A stretch of DNA of 64,000 nt from Chromatiales bacterium 21-64-14 (GTDB lineage: Bacteria; Pseudomonadota; Gammaproteobacteria; 21-64-14): assembly GCA_002255365.1 (NCBI GenBank), contig NCBI01000008.1, positions 1 through 64,000 of the forward strand. The letters are read 5' to 3'. Position 1 is the stretch's first letter; each line of letters opens with the position of its first letter. Of this stretch, positions 26,083 through 33,699 are shown piece by piece. The notes under the pieces were generated by a model that saw only the letters and a program-made list of their open reading frames with translations, made no database searches and was not told the DNA's origin. A program made the position numbers and the translations under genes.

Positions 26083-26864
26083 ATGGCCTACGGGATCTTC
26101 AGGAAGTCTTTCAGGCCTATGTCCTGAGCGGGGATGCCGCGGCCATCGAGGCGCGCGTCACCGGCAGCCGCCGCGCTACTGCGTTGACCCGCCTTGGTGT
26201 CTATGGAGAGGCGTATGCGTTGCGCATGCTGGAAGCCCTGGAGTCGGACTATCCGGTGTTGCGGGCAGTGGTGGGTGAGGGCGGTTTCGAGGCACTAGGC
26301 CGCCGTTACATCGTGGGCCATCCGTCCCACCATTTTTCCATCCGCTGGTTCGGCGGGGATCTGGCCCGGCTGCTGCGTGATGCCGGTCTTGGAGAGCGCC
26401 CCTGGCTTGCGGAACTCGCGGCCTTCGAATGGGCCATGACCGAGGTGTTTGACGCCGCTGATGCACCAACACTGGTGGTCGAAGAAATGGCGGCAGTGCC
26501 ACCGGAGCAGTGGCCCGGGATGCGGCTGATAGTGCATCCCTCGCTACGACGGCTGGATCTGCGTTGGGATGTGACGCGGGTTTGGAAGGCGGTGAAGGCC
26601 GATGAGCCGCCGCCGGTGCCCGTGCGCACCACCAAGCCGGTGGCCTGGGTACTTTGGCGCCGCGACCTGACCAACTATTTCCGTTCCCTTCCCGAGGATG
26701 CCGCGTGGGCGCTGGACGCGGTGCGCGACGGCGCGACCTTTTCCGATCTATGCCAAGGCGTATGCGAATGGGTGGCAGAGGCGGATGCGCCGCTGCAGGC
26801 CGCGGGCCTGCTGAAGGGGTGGGTTACCGACGGGCTTATCAGCCGTGTGGAGCCCGGGTCTTAA
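26079..26864 (+). CDS. bufC: DUF2063 partner protein BufC
   Basis: This is a 261-residue DUF2063 (HvfC/BufC) protein. The N-terminal domain shows [37 protein letters not shown] and [22 protein letters not shown]; the C-terminal half shows [18 protein letters not shown]. The family acts with the MNIO enzyme, probably delivering the precursor peptide. It is translationally coupled to bufB. The operon ends here: no bufD-like (DoxX) gene follows, although DoxX-like genes exist at 53.5 kb. Confidence 0.9.
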   Translation: MNGLRDLQEVFQAYVLSGDAAAIEARVTGSRRATALTRLGVYGEAYALRMLEALESDYPVLRAVVGEGGFEALGRRYIVGHPSHHFSIRWFGGDLARLLRDAGLGERPWLAELAAFEWAMTEVFDAADAPTLVVEEMAAVPPEQWPGMRLIVHPSLRRLDLRWDVTRVWKAVKADEPPPVPVRTTKPVAWVLWRRDLTNYFRSLPEDAAWALDAVRDGATFSDLCQGVCEWVAEADAPLQAAGLLKGWVTDGLISRVEPGS

Positions 26865-26954
26865 CCGCTGGTCCGCATTTCCCACGGGTCTTCTTCTGCT
26901 CCCGCTGTGGAGTCCGCACGATAAACTCCGGTGCGAAATCCCGGGCCCGCGGCA

Positions 26955-29024
26955 TCAGCCGCCGCGCCGCGCGTCCACCAGCATCGGGAATATCATCAGG
27001 TTCGCACCCATCAGGTGCAGACGCCGCTGCAGCGTTTGGGCGGTGTAGTTGTGCAGCAGCCGTGTCAACCAATTCTCGTTCTTGAATACCAGGGTTCCGG
27101 CGAAGAATACGCTGCCCGGGAATTTCTCCAGGATCTCCCGCGCCAGCTCCACGGCGCCCTCCACCGCCTCGGTGGCGACGCTGGCGTAGCTGGCCGCAGC
27201 AAGGCCGTGTGCGTGGCAGAAATCCACATATTTCCGCAGATTCTCCTGGACCCGGTCCTGCAGGTTGGTGACGCCTTCACCCCCGCGCATGGCACTGCTG
27301 TCCACTTCACCGACGCTCACGAAGAGGAAGTTGTGGAAATGTCCCGGGAACAGCCGCTGCACATTGAGCAGGGTGTGCATACCGACACCCCGGTAGCGCG
27401 ATACGAAAAACACCGCTGCGGGCTCGCCTTCTCGTGTGGAAGGGATCTCGGAGATCGCTGGAGTTGGCAGTTGGGTCAGGATTTCGTCCAAGGTGTTCAG
27501 CTGTTGTCCGACCCGCTGATAGTGGCGATAGATCAGCAGGCATAGCGCGACCAATGAACCGGTTACCACCGCGGTCACCCAGCCGCCCTCGTCGAACTTC
27601 TCCAGCACCACGGCAATCAGGATCCCGGCTGCGGTAAACAGACCGACCGCCGAGAGCAGCAGGCGAAACAGCCAGCCGGGTTCCACGCCGCGGTTGCGCC
27701 ACCAGTACACGCACATCCCGAGCAACGACAACGAGAAAGTCAGGAACACGTTCATGCTGTAGAGGACCACCAGCGTGTCCACCGCGCCGTCGGTCCACAA
27801 CAGGATGACGAACGCCGCCACCGCCATGAGTAGAATACCGTTCTTGGTGACCAGCCGCTCGGACAGGTAGGAGAAGCGCCGTGGTAGCCAGCTATCCACC
27901 GCCATGTTGGCGAGCACCATGGGCCCGGCCAGGAATCCTGTGTTGGCGGCCACCAGTAGCAGGCCGGCTTCCAGCATCATCACCAGCGTGACGAAGCTCG
28001 TACCGAAGTCCCAGCCGTTCCACTCCCAATGCGAGGTGATGGTGCTGAATACCACCGCATTCAAGGTTTTGCCAGCCACCGGTTCCGCGTTCCACAGCAG
28101 GTACAGGAGGATGACCCCGCCGGCGATGAAGGACAGCGACAGCGCCATGTAGAACATCGTCCACTTGCCGGTGGTGACGCGCGGTTCCTTGAGCAGGTGC
28201 ACGCTGTTGGATACCGCCTCGATCCCGGTATAGGTGCCACCGCCCATGGCGTAGGCACGTAGAAACAGCGCGATCACGCCGTAGAGCCCGATGGAATGGG
28301 ACAACTTGACCACATCGGCGGTGCTGGAGGGGTAGAGGGTGCCCAGGTGGTGCCAGTGCAGGCCGATGCCGTAGAAAATCAGGAATGCGTGGGTGACCAC
28401 AAAGCCCAGGAAGACTGGCATGAGGATCTTGATGGATTCCTTCATGCCGCGCAGGTTGAGCAGCGTCAGGATCAACAGCAGGGCGAGGATGGAGGCAACC
28501 CGCAGCTCACGGGAGGCGGTGGGCAGGAAGCTGAACAGTGCGTCCACCGCCGCGGAAATGGAGATCGCGATGGTCAGCACATAGTCGACGACCAGCGCCG
28601 CTCCGGAGACCAGGCCCGCGTAGCGGCCTAACAGCCTGGAGGCGACCTTATAGCCGCCACCACCGCTAGGAAACAACTCGATGACCTGATTGTAGCCCAC
28701 CGCGATCACGAACACCGTGACTGCGGTGGCCAGGGCAAGATAGATCCCCAGGGCGGTGTTGTTCCCGAGCGCCTTGAAGGCTTCCTCCGGGCCGTAACAG
28801 GCCGAGGACAAGCCGTCCGCGCCCAGGCCCACCCAGGCAAGGAATGCGATCAGGGTAATGTGGCGCCGGGTATCCGGGGAGGTGGGATCCCGCGGGGGAC
28901 CGAAGACGCGCCGACGTATGCGGTCCCACGCGCCCACGCTCGGGGACTGCACTGGGGCTGCTACGGGGAGATCCGGGTTGAGGTCCGGCATGGATTTCAG
29001 CAGTGACCACAGACCGAGAGGCAT
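26955..29024 (-). CDS. APC-superfamily amino-acid permease with cytosolic C-terminal domain
   Basis: The protein of 689 residues has 12 or more hydrophobic segments over about residues 45-510. Motifs include WVGLGADGLSSACYGPEEAF and YNQVIELFPSGGGGYKVASRLLG, a hallmark of APC permeases with a helix-breaking GGGG. The last 170 residues are cytosolic (HTLLNVQRLFPGHFHNFLFVSVGEVD...). The substrate is unknown; amino acids or K are possible. The start MPLGLW was chosen; a longer frame adds an unlikely basic stretch. It is divergent from the sigma-54 promoters and glutamate dehydrogenase, so a nitrogen role is inferred. Confidence 0.9.
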   Translation of the reverse strand: MPLGLWSLLKSMPDLNPDLPVAAPVQSPSVGAWDRIRRRVFGPPRDPTSPDTRRHITLIAFLAWVGLGADGLSSACYGPEEAFKALGNNTALGIYLALATAVTVFVIAVGYNQVIELFPSGGGGYKVASRLLGRYAGLVSGAALVVDYVLTIAISISAAVDALFSFLPTASRELRVASILALLLILTLLNLRGMKESIKILMPVFLGFVVTHAFLIFYGIGLHWHHLGTLYPSSTADVVKLSHSIGLYGVIALFLRAYAMGGGTYTGIEAVSNSVHLLKEPRVTTGKWTMFYMALSLSFIAGGVILLYLLWNAEPVAGKTLNAVVFSTITSHWEWNGWDFGTSFVTLVMMLEAGLLLVAANTGFLAGPMVLANMAVDSWLPRRFSYLSERLVTKNGILLMAVAAFVILLWTDGAVDTLVVLYSMNVFLTFSLSLLGMCVYWWRNRGVEPGWLFRLLLSAVGLFTAAGILIAVVLEKFDEGGWVTAVVTGSLVALCLLIYRHYQRVGQQLNTLDEILTQLPTPAISEIPSTREGEPAAVFFVSRYRGVGMHTLLNVQRLFPGHFHNFLFVSVGEVDSSAMRGGEGVTNLQDRVQENLRKYVDFCHAHGLAAASYASVATEAVEGAVELAREILEKFPGSVFFAGTLVFKNENWLTRLLHNYTAQTLQRRLHLMGANLMIFPMLVDARRGG

Positions 29025-29420
29025 CGGGCTGTCACGGCGTCGAACGCCGATGAAGATTCCGCTGCAATAGGTGGGGTTCGGGTGCCCATGGCTCGAATTC
29101 TTAAAAGGCCGCCCGGGGATCGGACCGGCCACCGATGATCGGGGACGGGGCCGGGTGCCGCGGCTGGGGCCGGAGAAACGGGCCCGATTGTGCCACAAGC
29201 TCCGGCGTCACGCACCGGTATCCGCTGCGTCGCTTCGGCCGGGGGGTGCCACGCCCCCCGACTGAGCAGCCGTCGCCAAACCGGGACACGAGGAACAACT
29301 GGATTTTCAGAGAATTACCGAAATCCCCCGCATCCACTGTCCGCCTCCGGCGACAGATTAGCCCCGCGACCCGCCGCACTATTCAAGTAAAATATTGATT
29401 TAAAATGATTTTAATGAGTC
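29025..29420. other. Divergent spacer upstream of permease and first sigma-54 promoter
   Basis: No gene was recognised here. The right end turns sharply AT-rich (about 29381-29415), as expected for IHF or enhancer-binding-protein contact before a sigma-54 promoter. No sigma-54 motif was found on the permease side. Confidence 0.5.
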
Positions 29421-29435
29421 GGCACGAGGCTTGCT
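29420..29435 (+). promoter_or_regulatory. Sigma-54 promoter 1
   Basis: The element CGGCACGAGGCTTGCT fits TGGCAC-N5-TTGC(T/A) with GG (29421-29422) and GC (29433-29434) exactly 10 nt apart. The predicted start is near 29446. An AT-rich block (ATTGATTTAAAATGATTTTAA) lies immediately upstream. The next downstream element of note is a terminator, not a gene, so the transcript is probably non-coding. Confidence 0.8.
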
Positions 29436-29445
29436 AAGGGTTGCT

Positions 29446-29767
29446 AAAGCTTAAACCCAAGTGCTCCTCCGGACCCCTAGGTTGGCTGAAGGGGCGCCTG
29501 ACGGGCACGGCACGGGGAGAATCCAGTGAACCGGAGTCGTGGCCCAACCCGACCGGCATCCATAGCGGACCTAGTAGCGGTCGCGGCGGTCGGCGTAGGC
29601 GGCCTCGGGTTCCGACGCGGGACGTCTCATGGAAGCGGGTGGCGGGCACCCGTAACGATCCACCGAAGTGGCCGGCCGGGCCGGTCGTCGTGGCAGGCCG
29701 CTTCCTCCTCACTCCGTCAGCCCTTCTGACGGATTTGGCGCGGCGGCCCTCCCGCCGCGTTTTTTTT
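29446..29767 (+). ncRNA. Candidate sigma-54-dependent small RNA, about 320 nt
   Basis: The limits are a canonical sigma-54 promoter and a strong intrinsic terminator. The only long open frame inside (to 29842) passes through the terminator and is Arg/Pro-rich, so coding is unlikely. Hairpins are visible: CGGGTG-N5-CACCCG near 29636 and TCCGTCAG-N5-CTGACGGA at 29713-29733. Two C-rich stretches (CTCCTCCGG near 29463, TTCCTCCTCAC near 29702) could pair with Shine-Dalgarno sequences. Existence and function are inference from signals. Confidence 0.6.
29739..29767 (+). terminator. Strong rho-independent terminator of the candidate sRNA
   Basis: A perfect 8-bp stem CGCGGCGG/CCGCCGCG with loop CCCTC is followed by eight T residues. 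A second perfect 8-bp hairpin lies directly upstream (29713-29733). Confidence 0.92.
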
Positions 29768-29863
29768 ATTGTGTCGCGGGCGTGCGACGCAATTGTTGGA
29801 TGTATTGCGGCTATCAGCCACGCGAATTATTTATATAATTGATTTTAAATATTTTTCGAGACT

Positions 29864-29879
29864 TGGCACGGCGCATGCT
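29864..29879 (+). promoter_or_regulatory. Sigma-54 promoter 2
   Basis: The element TGGCACGGCGCATGCT has GG (29865-29866) and GC (29877-29878) 10 nt apart, matching the -24/-12 consensus with A for the first T of TTGC. The predicted start is near 29890. The upstream AT-rich block (ATTGATTTTAAATATTTTT) and the surrounding text resemble promoter 1, suggesting duplication. It points at the membrane protein and glutamate dehydrogenase genes. Confidence 0.78.
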
Positions 29880-30052
29880 ACTACATGTTACTAACGGAAG
29901 GACGCCGTCCGGCACTTTGGTGCGTTGATGTGCTCTAACCCAGAGGGCGAAGGACCGCTGGCGGTTGAGCGGATCCGGCACCCGGGCCAGGGCGGCTGTA
30001 CCCCGCGGTGGGCGCGCTTCCCGCATACGTTCAGGAGCCGAGGGTCGATGCG

Positions 30053-30739
30053 ATGACGCTGCCAATGGATCGGTTCCGGCCACGCCCACTCATGTGGCTG
30101 GCGGCTTCGGGAACGGCGGACGTCACCGCACGTCGGCTGGTGCCTATGGATACGCCCCAACCGGTGCCCACGGTCGCGTGGCGCGCGGCGCGCGCCGGCT
30201 TGGTGGTTCACGATCGCTTCATGCCTTGGGATGCGGTGGTTTCCCTGCATTTGGAGTTGGGCTCCGTCGGTTTCGCGGGGCTGCGGCGTGCCGGCGGTTG
30301 CATACTCGGGGCCGCCGATGGGACCCGCTACCGGCTGGAGGGTTCCGCTGAGGATTGGGCGACCCTGTGCGCCCAGATTTCAAACCAAGCAGTGGACCGC
30401 CTCGAAAGGCGCGCGTCCCCGCACGCCCTTCCGATTCCCGGCATGTCCCCGTTGCCGACGCCCGTCTCCCAGGCCCCTGCACCGCAGGCGGTGCCCGAGC
30501 ACCGGTCCACCGCCACCCGTGCCTGGGCTTGGTATCAATTCACCGCGGCGTTGGGGACCCTGGCGGCAATCCTGCTGTTGAGCCTGGCCATGTTGTTGTT
30601 CCCGGTCCGCTCGCTACTGCTGGGCCACGTGGTGTTCGCGGACTTCGTCTGGGTAGTGCCGATGGTGCTGGCCCTGGAGGTCGCCCGTCTGGGCTGGGTG
30701 CGCCGCCGGCGTACCCGCCATGGGAGTGCAGTCGAGTAG
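30053..30739 (+). CDS. Hypothetical protein with C-terminal membrane helices
   Basis: The protein of 228 residues was not recognised. The N-terminal 130 residues look soluble and beta-rich (GLVVHDRFMPWDAVVSLHLEL, YRLEGSAEDWATLCAQI), recalling a small PH-like or membrane-surface domain. A Pro-rich linker follows, then two hydrophobic segments (LGTLAAILLLSLAMLLF and VVFADFVWVVPMVLALEVA) and a basic tail. The ATG was chosen for AGGG 7 nt upstream. It lies between sigma-54 promoter 2 and gdhA (82-bp gap), so it is probably co-transcribed. Confidence 0.65.
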   Translation: MTLPMDRFRPRPLMWLAASGTADVTARRLVPMDTPQPVPTVAWRAARAGLVVHDRFMPWDAVVSLHLELGSVGFAGLRRAGGCILGAADGTRYRLEGSAEDWATLCAQISNQAVDRLERRASPHALPIPGMSPLPTPVSQAPAPQAVPEHRSTATRAWAWYQFTAALGTLAAILLLSLAMLLFPVRSLLLGHVVFADFVWVVPMVLALEVARLGWVRRRRTRHGSAVE

Positions 30740-30821
30740 TTCGATCCGGTGTCCGTCAAGTTGGTCGCGCGCCCGCCGCAAACCTGGGCGGGCCCGATCT
30801 GCCAGCTGCCGGAGCCGCGCC

Positions 30822-32117
30822 ATGTCCAAGACCTTCGACGATGCCCTGGTCCGCCTCGAAGAGGTGTTCCGCCATACCCCACTGGTGGACGATGTCCGCG
30901 AGCGCCTATCGCACCCCAAGCTGTCCCTGATGGTGAGCATCCCGGTGCGGATGGATGACGGCTCGTTGCGGGTGTTTACCGGTTTCCGCGTGCAATACGA
31001 CGATACCCGTGGCCCCACCAAGGGTGGTATCCGTTACCACCCCGACGTCAATCTCGACGAAGTCACTTCCCTCAGCTTCTGGATGACTATTAAATGCGCT
31101 GTGGTGGGGCTGCCCTTCGGCGGCGCCAAGGGTGGTGTGCGGGTCAATCCCAAGGAACTCTCGCCGATGGAGCTGGAGCGCCTCTCTCGGGGCTACGTGC
31201 GCGCCATTGCGGACATCATCGGCCCGGACCGCGACATCCCGGCACCCGACATGTACACCAACGCCACAGTCATGGGCTGGATGTGTGACGAATACGCCCA
31301 CATCGTGCGCCGCCAGGAACCCGCGGTCATCACCGGCAAGCCGGTGCACTTGTGCGGGGCGTTGGGGCGGGAGGCGGCCACTGGCCGCGGTGCCGTGTAC
31401 GTGCTCGAACAATGGGCACGCCGGTGCGGGATGATTCCCGCCGAGACCACCATCGCCGTGCAAGGCTTCGGTAACGCCGGCTATCACTTCGCGCGGCTTG
31501 CAGACCAGGCGGGCTTCCGGGTGGTGGCGGTGTCCGACTCCCAGGGCGCGATACACGCGGCCCAGGGCTTGAATCCTGATACCGTCATGGATCACAAACG
31601 GCGGCGCAGCGAGCTGCGTGCATTCTATTGCAATGCGTCGGTCTGCGAAGAGGTGCCCTACGAGCGGATCAGCAATCAGGAATTGTTGGAATTGGACGTG
31701 GCCGTCCTGGCCCCGGCGGCCCTGGAGAACCAGATCGACGAGCATAACGCGGGGCGCATCCGTGCTCGGCACATCTTGGAGGTGGCCAACGGCCCGGTGA
31801 CTTCCCGAGCCGATCGCATCCTGGCCGAGCGCGGTATCGCGGTCCTTCCGGATGTGTTGTGCAACGCCGGTGGCGTGTCGGTCAGCTACTTCGAATGGGT
31901 CCAGAACCGCGGCGGCTATTATTGGGACGAGGATGAGGTGAATCAGCGCCTCAAGGTGCTGATCGACCGGGAGGCGGCTGCGTGTTTCGATCTTGCCGAG
32001 GCAAAGGCCGTCACTTTGCGCACCGCTGCCTACGTGCGTGCCATCGAACGTATTTCCGGCGCCATCAGTGCGCGCGGTACCCGGGAGTACTTCAACCACC
32101 ACCCCGCTAGGTCATGA
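30822..32117 (+). CDS. gdhA: Glu/Leu/Phe/Val dehydrogenase (glutamate dehydrogenase)
   Basis: The protein of 431 residues has the dehydrogenase core: KGGIRYHPDVNLDEV, the catalytic-Lys region LPFGGAKGGV, DIPAPDMYTN, GREAATGRGAVY and the nucleotide-binding VQGFGNAGYHFARL. The C-terminal LPDVLCNAGGVSVSYFEWVQN is standard. It interconverts glutamate and 2-oxoglutarate plus ammonium. The length fits the small hexameric class. Placement downstream of a sigma-54 promoter suggests nitrogen control; that is inference. GGAG upstream supports the ATG. Confidence 0.95.
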   Translation: MSKTFDDALVRLEEVFRHTPLVDDVRERLSHPKLSLMVSIPVRMDDGSLRVFTGFRVQYDDTRGPTKGGIRYHPDVNLDEVTSLSFWMTIKCAVVGLPFGGAKGGVRVNPKELSPMELERLSRGYVRAIADIIGPDRDIPAPDMYTNATVMGWMCDEYAHIVRRQEPAVITGKPVHLCGALGREAATGRGAVYVLEQWARRCGMIPAETTIAVQGFGNAGYHFARLADQAGFRVVAVSDSQGAIHAAQGLNPDTVMDHKRRRSELRAFYCNASVCEEVPYERISNQELLELDVAVLAPAALENQIDEHNAGRIRARHILEVANGPVTSRADRILAERGIAVLPDVLCNAGGVSVSYFEWVQNRGGYYWDEDEVNQRLKVLIDREAAACFDLAEAKAVTLRTAAYVRAIERISGAISARGTREYFNHHPARS

Positions 32118-32471
32118 CATTCGGCGGGTATTTGCTGCCAGCACGCGTTTTAGTACCACCGCGCTGTTGTGTTCTTCGTCACGTGCCGCGTAGACCAGGG
32201 TGACCGTGGCGCGGCGCGCCAGTGCGCGCAGCTCCTGGAGTTGCTCCTGATGGGCCTTGAGTTCAGCCCGGTAGCGGCGCTGAAATTCCGGCCACCGCTC
32301 CGGGTCGTGGCCGAACCATTGGCGTAATTCGGTGCGCGGCGCGATCTCTTTCATCCAACGATCCACACGCGCATCTTCTTTCTTCAGACCGCGCGGCCAG
32401 AGTCGCTCCACCAGGATCCGCATCCCGTCGCCTGGGGCCGGTTTTTCGTACACCCGCTTGAGCCGAATCAT
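32112..32471 (-). CDS. DUF488 family protein
   Basis: The protein (119 residues) has the DUF488 signature: MIRLKRVYEKPAPGDGMRIL, VERLWPRGLKKEDARVDRWM, KEIAPRTELRQWFGHDPERW and TLVYAARDEEHNSAVVL. Biochemical function is not established. The gene converges on gdhA with a 6-bp end overlap. The start overlaps the stop of the upstream gene as ATGA, so the two are coupled. Confidence 0.92.
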   Translation of the reverse strand: MIRLKRVYEKPAPGDGMRILVERLWPRGLKKEDARVDRWMKEIAPRTELRQWFGHDPERWPEFQRRYRAELKAHQEQLQELRALARRATVTLVYAARDEEHNSAVVLKRVLAANTRRMS

Positions 32472-32791
32472 AGCGCTAGCCCCGTGCCCCGGGCGGCCCG
32501 CGCCAACCGGTCCAGGGGTGCATCCCACCACACGTCGGGGGCAACGGCGTGGTCCTGGGAGGCCAGCTCCAGCCGCGCGGCGGCCAAGTCCAGGGACAAG
32601 GTAAGCCGCCCCGCCCCCGTGTGACACGCGGCGCTGTAGAGCGCCCGATCCGGTTGTCGGTCCAACAGCTGCAGCAGGGCCTGAGCCAAGCGGGTGACCG
32701 CGGCATCGGGATCCGCGATCCGTCCCAGATCGGTTTCCACCAAGCAGTGCATCATATGGATCCCGCGCGTGGTCCCTGGGGCCACCGGCAT
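32468..32791 (-). CDS. Hypothetical protein coupled to DUF488 gene
   Basis: The protein of 107 residues is unrecognised. It has an even composition with amphipathic helices (AAVTRLAQALLQLLDRQPD) and a strand-like LTLSLDLAAARLELASQ. The 4-nt ATGA overlap with the DUF488 gene argues that it is real. The start is uncertain: two ATG codons about 36-39 nt downstream are alternatives. It has no signal peptide or membrane segment. Confidence 0.6.
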   Translation of the reverse strand: MPVAPGTTRGIHMMHCLVETDLGRIADPDAAVTRLAQALLQLLDRQPDRALYSAACHTGAGRLTLSLDLAAARLELASQDHAVAPDVWWDAPLDRLARAARGTGLAL

Positions 32792-33092
32792 TTTTCACCG
32801 AACTGAATTATTGTAGTGCATCTGGAACCCTGGCGGGACCCGTCCAGACGGGGCCGCCCGTGGTACCGGCACCGTGCGGGTGGGGACGCTATACTGAAGT
32901 CCTATCCGAGTCCGGCGCGCACGGAGCGGGCCGCGGACACCCAGCAGCCCGCTCCGTGCGCGGGACGTCACCGGCCCGGCGGGTCTCCAGTTCATCGAGG
33001 CTGGGGCGTGGCTGGCTGCCGATATAGCCGCCGCCGGTCGCCTGGCAGGTGTTGGAGTGGAGTCCTGGCCTGATTCACGCGGGAGGCGCGCC
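32792..33092. other. Divergent spacer with 16-bp perfect inverted repeat
   Basis: A TATACT box (32890-32895) is followed by CGCGCACGGAGCGGGC (32916-32931), a 15-nt loop and GCCCGCTCCGTGCGCG (32947-32962). There is no T-run, so it is not a normal terminator. It may be a structured leader of the deacylase gene or a small RNA. Nothing else was recognised. Confidence 0.55.
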
Positions 33093-33563
33093 ATGAGTAT
33101 CTCATCGACAGTGGAGCAGTATTTGATCCGGCACGGCGTCGATTACGATTTGGTGGCACATTCCCATACCGGATCCAGCATGGAGACCGCAGCGGCCGCC
33201 CACATTCCGGGCGACCGTATCGCCAAGGGCGTCATTCTGGAGGACGACGGTGGTTATCTGATGGTGGTGTTGCCGGCGACGCGCCATGTGCGGATCGGTG
33301 CACTGCGTACTTTGCTGCGCCGCAATGTAATCCTGGCGGAGGAGCCGGAGATCGCCGCCCTGTTTCGGGACTGCGCGCCCGGAGCGGTTCCGGCCTTGGG
33401 TCCCGCCTATGGCATGGAGACGGTGATCGACGACATCCTCGCGCAGCAGCCGGAGTTGTATTTCGAGGCCGGCGACCACGAGGAGCTGGTACACGTGCCG
33501 ACCGAGCGGTTCTTTGAATTGCTCGGAACCGAGCGCCACGGGGAGATCAGCCAGCACACCTGA
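33093..33563 (+). CDS. YbaK/EbsC-type aminoacyl-tRNA deacylase
   Basis: The protein of 156 residues has the YbaK/ProX editing fold: MSISSTVEQYLIRHGVDYDL, the KGVILEDDGGYLMVVLPATRHV core with the conserved Lys, and the GAVPALGPAYGMETVID loop. It would hydrolyse mischarged aminoacyl-tRNA in trans. It is a single domain with no synthetase. GGGAGG 7 nt upstream supports the start. It lies 136 bp before hrpA. Confidence 0.9.
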   Translation: MSISSTVEQYLIRHGVDYDLVAHSHTGSSMETAAAAHIPGDRIAKGVILEDDGGYLMVVLPATRHVRIGALRTLLRRNVILAEEPEIAALFRDCAPGAVPALGPAYGMETVIDDILAQQPELYFEAGDHEELVHVPTERFFELLGTERHGEISQHT

Positions 33564-33699
33564 GCGGCGCTTCGTGCTGGGAGCGTTCGTTGCCCTCCGG
33601 CCTCGCTTGGCGCCCATTGGGTGGGGTATCATGACTCTGGTCCCGGCACGTCCCCCGGGCCCTGCTCCCCGTCGCCCTGAACCCGGTCTCTGATCTCCC

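Noticed and set aside
29441..29842. Forward frame of 133 codons as a protein gene
   Set aside because: It runs through the strong terminator at 29739-29767 and is Arg/Pro/Gly-rich with no ribosome-binding site; an RNA is the better explanation.
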